The translations under genes were made by a program, and so were the position numbers. DNA of 7,780 nucleotides, from NCBI GenBank assembly GCA_946183815.1, contig CAMHDG010000066.1, forward strand, positions 1 through 7,780, in the 5' to 3' direction. This stretch comes from an uncultured bacterium. Its GTDB lineage: Bacteria; Cyanobacteriota; Vampirovibrionia; Gastranaerophilales; Gastranaerophilaceae. This document shows positions 1 to 5,448 of this stretch, one piece after another (within the stretch, counting starts at the first letter, position 1; the number at the start of each line of letters is the position of its first letter). A model generated the notes under the pieces. It had not been told where the DNA came from, ran no database searches, and saw nothing but the letters and a program-made list of their open reading frames with translations.

Positions 1-92
1 GTAACAATGGTAACTTCATTGACCATTGCTTCAACAAGACCTGTAAAAGCAATTATCAACCATTTTAAATTTTTAACAACCTTAAAAAACAT
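1..92 (-). CDS. N-terminal fragment of an unknown protein
   Basis: A minus-strand gene begins with ATG at 92-90 and runs off the left edge after 30 codons. The visible residues start MFFKVVKNLKWLII and continue as a lysine-rich N-terminus followed by a hydrophobic stretch (about residues 11-23), so a signal peptide or membrane anchor is possible. No family is recognisable from this little. The start is supported by a good -10 hexamer (TATAAT, 101-106) eight bases upstream. There is no Shine-Dalgarno at a usual distance: GGG lies only one base before the ATG. It lies downstream of the fprA terminator, so it is probably its own transcription unit. Confidence 0.6.
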   Translation of the reverse strand, partial: MFFKVVKNLKWLIIAFTGLVEAMVNEVTIV

Positions 93-100
93 ACCCTTTA

Positions 101-130
101 ATTATACCATATAACAAACCCATTCAACAA
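101..130 (-). promoter_or_regulatory. Promoter for the left-edge gene
   Basis: Read on the minus strand, TTGTTG (130-125) is followed after 18 bases by a perfect TATAAT (106-101). Transcription would start about position 94, two bases before the ATG at 92, implying a leaderless or nearly leaderless mRNA. The -35 matches consensus at only three of six positions, so the call rests mainly on the -10 and its placement. Confidence 0.55.
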
Positions 131-151
131 AAAATTACCCGACAAGTGAAC

Positions 152-187
152 AAAAAGGGATACCTTATAAATTAGGTATCCCTTTTT
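152..187 (-). terminator. Rho-independent terminator after fprA
   Basis: Perfect inverted repeat: 14-base arms at 152-165 and 174-187 (core GGGATACCT / AGGTATCCC) with an 8-base AT loop. It is flanked by A and T runs, so it gives a U-tract on either strand. It begins nine bases beyond the fprA stop codon, so it most likely ends the fprA transcript and insulates the left-edge gene. Confidence 0.92.
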
Positions 188-195
188 TATTAAAA

Positions 196-1380
196 CTATA
201 AAAGACCGACTGATTTATGTTTTTCAACTATTGCGTTAACCATTGCATCGAGTTTTGCATAATCGTCTTTGGTAATTCTGCCCTTAACCTGAACCGGCTC
301 AATCACATCAAGTCTTAATTTGCTTAATATTTCGCCTAAAATATCAAACAACTTACCGCCCCAACCGTAAGAGCCGACAAAAGAAGCAAATTTTGCTTTT
401 GGTTTTAATACACTTGCAATATAGGCAATATTAACCGATGCAGGATGCGGACCTGCAACAACCATTGATGTTCCCATAACTATTGTTGTTCCGTCAACAA
501 GTGCCATTGCTAAATCTCCTAAATCTCCGCTTACAATATCGTGTTTTAGGGTATCTATACCTTTTTTGTTTAGTTCTTGTGAAAGATAATCAATCATTTC
601 TTCTGTGCTGCCGTACATAGACACATAAGGAAGAAGGACAAGATTTTTACCTAAATCAGAAGTCCAGTCGGTGTATAAATCTAAAATATAGTTCGGATCT
701 TTATGAACTGGTCCATGGCTTGGCAAAATCATATCAACATTCATATCTTTAATCATTTGGGTATATTTCTTACACATAACCCTAAATGGCATCATTATTT
801 CTGCATAATATCGTTTTGCACTAACTTCTAACTCTTTAGACGGTACAGCAAACACGTCATCAAATGTATAATGTGCACCTAAAAAGTCACACGTACATAA
901 AATGTTATCTTCTTTTATATAGGTAAACATTGTATCAGGCCAATGGACATTCGGTGCCAAAATGAATTTTAAGGTTTTGTCGCCTAACGATAATTCTTCT
1001 TCATTTTGAACAGTAATAATCTTATCTTCAGGGATGAACAACATTGACATCAAATTACCTTTACAAGTATTATTAGTAATAATCTTTGCATCAGGATATT
1101 TTTCAATCATTTTTGGGAGTGTTCCTGAATGGTCTTGTTCTCCATGGTTTGCGACAATATAATCAACCTTATTGACCCCGTTTTCATCAAGGTTTTTTAA
1201 GTACTCATCACTCATAGGAGGATACATTGTATCAATTATTGCAACTTTTTCCGAACCTTTTACCAAATACGAATTATAACTTGTACCGTGTTCTAACGGG
1301 ATAAGTTCGTCAAATATTGGTCTGTCAACATCGTTCAAACCACAATAATACACATTATTTTTAATCTCTTGAAACTTCAT
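196..1380 (-). CDS. fprA: A-type flavoprotein (flavodiiron O2/NO reductase)
   Basis: 394 aa, full length for a two-domain flavodiiron protein. The N-terminal metallo-beta-lactamase-like half carries all the expected diiron ligands: H79, E81 and D83 (in HGEQDH), H146 (NVHWPD), D165 (CDFLGAH) and H222 (SHGPVH). The C-terminal flavodoxin half shows the FMN phosphate loop SMYGSTEE (about 254-261) and a GSYGWGGK loop (337-344). There is no fused rubredoxin or NADH:rubredoxin reductase domain, so a separate rubredoxin should donate electrons. Known family role: four-electron reduction of O2 to water and/or NO to N2O in the cytoplasm of anaerobes; which substrate dominates cannot be read from sequence. 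The ATG at 1380 is preceded by GAGGGG at five bases' spacing. A damaged rubredoxin gene lies just upstream on the same strand. The stop is TAG. Confidence 0.95.
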   Translation of the reverse strand: MKFQEIKNNVYYCGLNDVDRPIFDELIPLEHGTSYNSYLVKGSEKVAIIDTMYPPMSDEYLKNLDENGVNKVDYIVANHGEQDHSGTLPKMIEKYPDAKIITNNTCKGNLMSMLFIPEDKIITVQNEEELSLGDKTLKFILAPNVHWPDTMFTYIKEDNILCTCDFLGAHYTFDDVFAVPSKELEVSAKRYYAEIMMPFRVMCKKYTQMIKDMNVDMILPSHGPVHKDPNYILDLYTDWTSDLGKNLVLLPYVSMYGSTEEMIDYLSQELNKKGIDTLKHDIVSGDLGDLAMALVDGTTIVMGTSMVVAGPHPASVNIAYIASVLKPKAKFASFVGSYGWGGKLFDILGEILSKLRLDVIEPVQVKGRITKDDYAKLDAMVNAIVEKHKSVGLL

Positions 1381-1385
1381 TATAA

Positions 1386-1391
1386 CCCCTC
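1386..1391 (-). promoter_or_regulatory. fprA ribosome binding site
   Basis: GAGGGG on the minus strand, five bases before the ATG at 1380. It supports this start and contrasts with the leaderless-looking starts elsewhere in the window. Confidence 0.65.
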
Positions 1392-1404
1392 TCTCTAAAT
1401 CTAT

Positions 1405-1437
1405 TTACAATCTTATTGTAACACGAAGAAAGAACAA
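1405..1437 (-). promoter_or_regulatory. fprA promoter with overlapping palindromic operator
   Basis: A perfect inverted repeat, TTACAAT-CTT-ATTGTAA, occupies 1405-1421, 25 bases upstream of the fprA ATG. On the minus strand, TTGTTC (1437-1432), a 16-base spacer and TAAGAT (1415-1410) form a plausible -35/-10 pair, so the palindrome covers the -10 element. This geometry suggests repression by a dimeric regulator. The 7-3-7 spacing is not the classical PerR box (7-1-7), nor the usual Fnr or Rex site, so I do not name the regulator. Transcription would start near 1403, leaving a short leader with a Shine-Dalgarno. Confidence 0.6.
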
Positions 1438-1467
1438 AAAAGCGGAAATATAAATTCCCGCTTTTTT
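1436..1467 (-). terminator. Bidirectional rho-independent terminator
   Basis: Ten-base perfect arms (AAAAAAGCGG at 1436-1445, CCGCTTTTTT at 1458-1467) with a 12-base AT-rich loop. The structure is symmetrical and works on either strand. On the minus strand it lies between the rubredoxin remnant and fprA, so it would end rubredoxin transcription just before the fprA promoter. Its left edge touches the proposed fprA -35. Confidence 0.85.
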
Positions 1468-1514
1468 ATACAATACAAAGTTTAGGGTCAAAAGGGCTAT
1501 GTAAATCAAACATC

Positions 1515-1530
1515 GGGTAAATATTTACCC
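1515..1530. repeat. 16-bp perfect palindrome
   Basis: GGGTAAATATTTACCC reads identically on both strands. It lies between the rubredoxin remnant and the terminator at 1436-1467, and no T-run follows it on either strand. It may be a protein-binding site or a small hairpin. It abuts the tandem repeat at 1532. Confidence 0.7.
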
Positions 1531-1531
1531 C

Positions 1532-1555
1532 CATTAGCCCATTACCCCATTACCC
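1532..1555. repeat. Three 8-bp tandem repeats
   Basis: CATTAGCC, CATTACCC and CATTACCC follow one another exactly, ending at the base before the rubredoxin stop codon complement (1556). Read on the minus strand they form GGGTAATG units directly after the TAG. They look like slippage-derived intergenic DNA; no function is evident. Confidence 0.75.
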
Positions 1556-1705
1556 CTATCCTTCAAACATGTCTTTAGAAACATGGCAAAGAGGGCATTC
1601 AAAATCATCCGGTAAATCCTCAAATTTAGTCCCCGGAGCGATACCGCCTTCAGGGTAACCTAATTCTTCATCATATTCCCAATTAATTCACTGCAAGCAG
1701 TTCAT
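1556..1705 (-). pseudogene. Rubredoxin gene interrupted by an in-frame TGA
   Basis: The frame ending at TAG (1558-1556) reads WEYDEELG, then GGIAPGTKFEDLPDDFECPL, then CHVSKDMFEG. This is an unmistakable rubredoxin core with the second iron-binding knuckle CPLCH. Upstream, ATG AAC TGC TTG CAG TGA ATT AAT TGG encodes M-N-C-L-Q-stop-I-N-W. Rubredoxins have C-x-x-C-G-[YW] here, so the TGA (1690-1688) stands exactly where the second cysteine of the first knuckle belongs, and one extra codon follows it. Removing three bases (AAT) would restore CAG TGT AAT TGG, giving C-L-Q-C-N-W in perfect register. The likeliest reading is a small insertion that inactivated an intact gene of about 49 codons. Selenocysteine insertion or a sequence error are alternatives. 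Rubredoxin is the usual electron donor to FprA, encoded next on this strand. A GA-rich tract (about 1716-1729 on the complement) could be its ribosome binding site, though it lies rather far from the ATG. Confidence 0.85.
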
Positions 1706-1708
1706 TAA
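1683..1708. repeat. Quasi-palindrome over the start of the rubredoxin remnant
   Basis: Twelve-base arms (1683-1694 and 1697-1708) pair at ten positions around a central AA/TT. As minus-strand RNA this folds as UUAAU-GA-ACUG-CUUG-CAGU-GA-AUUAA: two helices separated by tandem G-A mismatches and capped by a CUUG tetraloop. It contains both the rubredoxin ATG and the in-frame TGA. Confidence 0.65.
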
Positions 1709-1718
1709 GAAATTTCTC

Positions 1719-1734
1719 TCTCTCCAAGGAGAGA
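1719..1734. repeat. 7-bp inverted repeat TCTCTCC/GGAGAGA
   Basis: Perfect arms at 1719-1725 and 1728-1734 with a two-base centre, upstream of the rubredoxin remnant. If transcribed on the minus strand, the hairpin would tie up the GGAGAG tract that could serve as its ribosome binding site. There is no T-run, so it is not a terminator. Confidence 0.55.
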
Positions 1735-1823
1735 TATACCTGCTTCGCCGATAAACAATAATTTATGTAAAATAACTTCCCTTAACTATTCACTATTCAT
1801 TATTCACAATGTAAAATATAGAT
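1735..1823. other. Intergenic region with 7-bp tandem repeats before ilvD
   Basis: No gene is visible between the rubredoxin remnant and ilvD. CTATTCA, CTATTCA and TTATTCA are arranged head to tail at 1786-1806 and overlap the proposed ilvD -35. The rest is AT-rich sequence without a convincing structure. Together with the elements from 1468 to 1734, this is a repeat-rich, gene-poor spacer. Confidence 0.6.
1789..1817 (+). promoter_or_regulatory. Candidate ilvD promoter (leaderless)
   Basis: TTCACT (1789-1794, four of six consensus bases), a 17-base spacer and TAAAAT (1812-1817, five of six) end six bases before the ilvD ATG at 1824. Transcription would start at or next to the A of ATG. No Shine-Dalgarno is present upstream, which agrees with a leaderless mRNA. 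Confidence 0.5.
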
Positions 1824-3482
1824 ATGAGAAGCGATATAATAAAAAAAGGGATAGCGAGAGCACCACACAGAAGTTTACTATATGCAACCGGAGTAAGCCC
1901 AAAAGTCATTGACAGACCGTTTATTGGGATAGCAAGTTCATTTACGGACATAGTTCCGGGGCATACAGGCATGAGAGATTTAGAACGTCAGATAGAAAAA
2001 GGGATACATTCGGCAGGCGGACAAGCCTTTATATTTGGAGTACCTGTGGTTTGCGACGGGATTGCAATGGGACATAACGGAATGAGATACTCACTTCCTT
2101 CCAGAGAACTTATTGCAGACTGCGTAGAAACAATGGCGAACGCTCACCAACTTGACGGACTGGTTCTACTTACAAACTGTGATAAGGTTACCCCTGCGAT
2201 GCTTATTGCTGCTGCAAGACTAAATATTCCGTCAATAATTGTTACGGCAGGTCCTATGCTTGACGGGGAATGTAAATGTAACAAGTTAACTATGATAAAA
2301 GGTACTTTTGAGGGAATAGGAAGATACCGTTCTGGTCAGATAACAGAAGAAGAACTAACAGAGTTAGAACTCAATTCGTGCCCGAGTGCAGGCTCTTGTC
2401 AGGGAATGTACACAGCAAACACTATGGCAAGTTTAACTGAGGTTATCGGGATGAGTCTGCCGTATTGTGCAACAGCCTCTGCCGTATCTTCCCAAAAGAA
2501 AAGAATAGCCTTTGAAAGCGGAATGAGAGCAGTAGAACTGGTAACTGAAAATATTAAACCGCTTGATATTATAACAAGAAGCAGTTTAAGGAACGCAATC
2601 ATTGCAGACTACGCACTGGGAGGTTCAACAAATTCTGTATTACATTTGCTTGCCATCGCTAACACAGCGGGGATAAATTTAACTCTGAACGATTTTGAAG
2701 AATTATCTTCAAAAATCAAACAAACAATAAAACTGGATCCATCAGCAAACCCAACAATGACAGATTTCCATAATGCAGGCGGCATCCCTGCTCTTTTAAA
2801 AACTCTTTGCGGGAATATTTCGGAATTTAACGAAGATGAAAAAAATATTTGCGGGCTAAAAATAAAAGATTTAGTTAATGATGTATGGTGTGACGAAACA
2901 CTAATACACCCAATAACAAAGCCAGTAACAACCCAAGCAGGGTTAGGAGTGTTACATGGGAACATCGCACCCGATGGGGCTGTTATCAAAATATCAGGTG
3001 TTGATGAAAGTTGCTACTATTTTAGAGGTGTCGCAAGAGTTTTTGACTGCGAAGAAGATTCAATGAAAGCACTTGAAAATGACGAAATAAAAGATGGGGA
3101 TGTTATCGTTATAAGATATGAAGGTCCGCAAGGCTCTCCTGGGATGAGAGAAATGCTTGCCCCGACATCACTTCTTGTAGGGAAAGGTCTGGGAAAAACA
3201 GTTGCCCTTATAACAGATGGTCGTTTCTCAGGCGGAACGAGAGGAATTTGCGTTGGACATATTTGCCCTGAAGCATCTAACGGAGGGAATATTGCACTTA
3301 TAAAAGATGGGGACAACATTGAAATAGATATTCCTAACAGAAAATTAAATGTTCTCTTATCTGATGAAGAATTATCAGAAAGAAGAAAAGAACTCAAACC
3401 TTTTACCCCAAAAACAAAATCAGGATATTTGTCAAAATATTCAAGACTTGTCCAAGACGCATCACATGGGGCAATAATTTAG
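1824..3482 (+). CDS. ilvD: Dihydroxy-acid dehydratase
   Basis: 552 aa, full family length. It catalyses the dehydration of 2,3-dihydroxy-isovalerate and 2,3-dihydroxy-3-methylvalerate to the 2-keto acids in valine and isoleucine synthesis (and hence towards leucine and pantothenate). Visible hallmarks are CDGIAMGHNGM (77-87), LPSRELIADC (91-100), NCDK (118-121), CPSAGSCQGMYTANTM (186-201) and the C-terminal TDGRFSGGTRG and GHICPEA blocks. The cysteine of the [2Fe-2S] class (TPCN) is replaced by VPGH (44-47), as in the E. coli enzyme, so an oxygen- and NO-sensitive [4Fe-4S] cluster is expected. The N-terminus MRSDIIKKGIARAPHRSLL matches the usual family start, supporting ATG 1824 despite the lack of a ribosome binding site. 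It stands alone here, with no other ilv/leu gene in the window, and converges on mnmG. The stop is TAG. Confidence 0.97.
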   Translation: MRSDIIKKGIARAPHRSLLYATGVSPKVIDRPFIGIASSFTDIVPGHTGMRDLERQIEKGIHSAGGQAFIFGVPVVCDGIAMGHNGMRYSLPSRELIADCVETMANAHQLDGLVLLTNCDKVTPAMLIAAARLNIPSIIVTAGPMLDGECKCNKLTMIKGTFEGIGRYRSGQITEEELTELELNSCPSAGSCQGMYTANTMASLTEVIGMSLPYCATASAVSSQKKRIAFESGMRAVELVTENIKPLDIITRSSLRNAIIADYALGGSTNSVLHLLAIANTAGINLTLNDFEELSSKIKQTIKLDPSANPTMTDFHNAGGIPALLKTLCGNISEFNEDEKNICGLKIKDLVNDVWCDETLIHPITKPVTTQAGLGVLHGNIAPDGAVIKISGVDESCYYFRGVARVFDCEEDSMKALENDEIKDGDVIVIRYEGPQGSPGMREMLAPTSLLVGKGLGKTVALITDGRFSGGTRGICVGHICPEASNGGNIALIKDGDNIEIDIPNRKLNVLLSDEELSERRKELKPFTPKTKSGYLSKYSRLVQDASHGAII

Positions 3483-3538
3483 GCAATTATCTACTGTTTT
3501 CAAAAAACTGAATACAATATTTATTACACCTCACAAAA

Positions 3539-5404
3539 CTATTTACCAAGCATAACCATCAAAACGGATATATCGGCAGGTTTAACCCCTCCAATTCTTG
3601 ATGCCTGTGCCAAATCTTTTGGTCTTATTTTAGCCAGTTTTTCTTTTGTTTCAGTCGATATATGTTGTATCTTTGAGTAGTCAATATCATCCGGAATTTT
3701 ATATTTTTCGAGTTTAGTTGCCTGCTCTATCTGTATTTCCTGACGCTTTAAATAACCGTCATACTTAATCAGCACCTCAACTTCACTTGTTACATCTTCT
3801 GATAACTGCCTGATATCAGCATTATAATCAAGTTTTTTGATAGTTTCATACGTGATATTAGGTCGTTTCAAAAGTTCTGCAAGTCTTATGCCTCTGTCAA
3901 TATGTTCACCATATTGAGCCAAAATCTGATTATTTTCATCAGTTGCAGGTAATTTTGTTTCAGTCAAAATTTCAATTTCACGCTTTATTTCAGACTGTTT
4001 TGCCCGATAAATATTGTACTGTAAATCATCAATCAGACCAACTTTATAACCGATTTCGGTCAGTCTTGCATCAGCGTTATCCTGTCTTAATTTCAGTCTG
4101 TATTCAGAACGGGAGGTTAACATTCTGTACGGTTCTTCAATATCCTTAGTAACCAAATCATCAACCAATGTACCCAAATAAGAAGAACTTCTGGGCAATT
4201 CCAACATCTCTGACCCATTCACATAATTATATGCATTTACCCCCGCAAGCAAGCCCTGTGCAGCAGCCTCCTCGTACCCGCTTGTACCATTTATCTGCCC
4301 CGCACAAAACAAGCCTTTAACCTTTTTTGTCATTAGAGAATGACTTGTCTGTATCGCAGGGATATAATCATACTCAACCGCATAAGCAGGTTTAATAATA
4401 TGAGCCTTTTCTAATCCCGGAAGCGAACGCACCATCTTTACCTGAACATCAGCAGGCAAACTTGTTGAAAAGCCCTGAATATACAGTTCATACGTGCCTA
4501 ACCCCTCAGGTTCAATAAAAATATGATGTGATGGGTTAGATGCAAAACGAACTATCTTATCCTCAATAGAAGGACAATATCTTGGACCAACCCCATGTAT
4601 TAAACCTTGATACATAGGTGATTTATCAAGATTTTCTTTTATTATTTTGTGTGTTTCTTCTGTAGTTCTTGTTAAATAACAAGGAATCTGTTCTCTTACA
4701 GGTCTGTTAGGTTTAAAAGAATAAAAATGTAATTTTTCGTCCCCCGGTTGAACTGTCATTTTTGAATAATCAACTGTTCGTTTATCAACTCTGCAAGGAG
4801 TACCTGTTTTTAACTTTTTGACATTAAACCCTAATTTTCTCAAAGAATCAGATAACCCTATTGCAGGCATTTCACCCAAACGACCCGCTCTATAAGAATT
4901 TAAACCTATAAAAATTCTACCATCTAAAGATGTGCCTGTTGTTAAAATTATTGCTCTTGTAAAATATTCGTTTCCAAATTCATCAATAGCACCTGTAATT
5001 TCACCATCTTTTGCTATCAGTTCTGTTATACAACACTGCTTTAGATAAATGTTATCAATGCTTTCAATAACATTTCTCATATATCGCATGTACTCTTTTT
5101 TATCAGACTGTGCTCTTAAGGCTCTAACCGCAGGACCTTTGGAAGAATTTAGAATTTTCATCTGAACATACGTGGCATCGGCAGCCTCACCCATAACCCC
5201 GCCGAGAGCATCAATCTCTCTGACCAAAGTTGACTTTGCAGGCCCGCCTATTGCAGGATTACAAGGCATAAGTGCAATATTATCCAGATTTAAAGAACAC
5301 AACAAAACCTTTGCCCCTAATCTTGCAGACGCTATTGCAGCCTCACAACCGGCATGACCGCCACCTACAACTATTACATCAAATTTATTTTCTAAATATC
5401 CCAT
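3539..5404 (-). CDS. mnmG: tRNA uridine-34 carboxymethylaminomethyl synthase, FAD subunit
   Basis: 621 aa from ATG 5404, close to the roughly 630 aa usual for MnmG (GidA). With the GTPase MnmE it installs the 5-carboxymethylaminomethyl group on wobble U34 of certain tRNAs, using FAD, NADH and a folate one-carbon donor, in the cytoplasm. Seen: FAD-binding GGGHAG (14-19), MPCNPAIGG (46-54), GTPCRVDKRTVD (201-212), GPRYCPSIEDK (273-283, with the conserved Cys at 277), CAGQINGTSGYEEAAAQG (367-384), a TSRSEYRL block and the C-terminal GGVKPADISVL. A TTG six codons upstream (5422-5420) keeps the frame open, but it lies inside the promoter and ahead of the natural start MGYLENKFDVIVVGG. ATG 5404 is therefore preferred; it lacks a Shine-Dalgarno. 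mnmE is not in the window. The stop is TAG, 56 bases from the ilvD stop, with no clear terminator between. Confidence 0.97.
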   Translation of the reverse strand: MGYLENKFDVIVVGGGHAGCEAAIASARLGAKVLLCSLNLDNIALMPCNPAIGGPAKSTLVREIDALGGVMGEAADATYVQMKILNSSKGPAVRALRAQSDKKEYMRYMRNVIESIDNIYLKQCCITELIAKDGEITGAIDEFGNEYFTRAIILTTGTSLDGRIFIGLNSYRAGRLGEMPAIGLSDSLRKLGFNVKKLKTGTPCRVDKRTVDYSKMTVQPGDEKLHFYSFKPNRPVREQIPCYLTRTTEETHKIIKENLDKSPMYQGLIHGVGPRYCPSIEDKIVRFASNPSHHIFIEPEGLGTYELYIQGFSTSLPADVQVKMVRSLPGLEKAHIIKPAYAVEYDYIPAIQTSHSLMTKKVKGLFCAGQINGTSGYEEAAAQGLLAGVNAYNYVNGSEMLELPRSSSYLGTLVDDLVTKDIEEPYRMLTSRSEYRLKLRQDNADARLTEIGYKVGLIDDLQYNIYRAKQSEIKREIEILTETKLPATDENNQILAQYGEHIDRGIRLAELLKRPNITYETIKKLDYNADIRQLSEDVTSEVEVLIKYDGYLKRQEIQIEQATKLEKYKIPDDIDYSKIQHISTETKEKLAKIRPKDLAQASRIGGVKPADISVLMVMLGK

Positions 5405-5410
5405 ATATAG

Positions 5411-5416
5411 ATTATA
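5411..5416 (-). promoter_or_regulatory. mnmG -10 element (leaderless)
   Basis: Perfect TATAAT on the minus strand, ending six bases before ATG 5404, so transcription should begin at or next to the start codon. No good -35 lies 17 bases upstream. The element faces away from the plus-strand -10 at 5437-5442. Confidence 0.6.
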
Positions 5417-5433
5417 CACCAAATCAAATTATA

Positions 5434-5442
5434 TGTTATAAT
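5434..5442 (+). promoter_or_regulatory. Extended -10 promoter of the exported-protein gene (leaderless)
   Basis: TGTTATAAT: a TGn extension plus perfect TATAAT (5437-5442), ending six bases before ATG 5449. The extended -10 compensates for a poor -35. With the minus-strand mnmG -10 it forms a compact divergent promoter in the 44 bases between the two start codons. Confidence 0.65.
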
Positions 5443-5448
5443 CTTAAT

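Noticed and set aside
1640..1690. SECIS-like hairpin downstream of the rubredoxin TGA
   Set aside because: The only small stem (around GGCG-GUAU-CGCU) starts about 40 bases after the TGA and lies in conserved rubredoxin codons; it does not meet bacterial SECIS spacing convincingly.
1468..1823. Mobile element or CRISPR array in the repeat-rich spacer
   Set aside because: The repeats are 7-8 bp tandem units and short palindromes. There are no spaced repeats, transposase frame or target-site duplication.
2399..3397. Several minus-strand open frames inside ilvD
   Set aside because: They lie antisense to a full-length conserved gene, lack recognisable motifs and have no promoter or ribosome binding site; they are shadows of ilvD codon usage.
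3494..3510. Possible terminator between ilvD and mnmG
   Set aside because: Only a five-pair A-T-rich stem (GTTTT/AAAAC) with a mismatch beyond it; too weak to call.
3943..5357. Plus-strand open frames inside mnmG
   Set aside because: They are antisense to conserved mnmG motifs, and their translations show no family features.
5405..5422. TTG start for mnmG six codons upstream
   Set aside because: It lies upstream of or within the TATAAT promoter element and adds residues not typical of MnmG; ATG 5404 gives the usual N-terminus.
5272..5448. N-terminal extension of the 5449 gene into mnmG
   Set aside because: The extension reads antisense through conserved mnmG codons and would place a clear signal peptide internally. 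The -10 box and the signal peptide fix the start at 5449.
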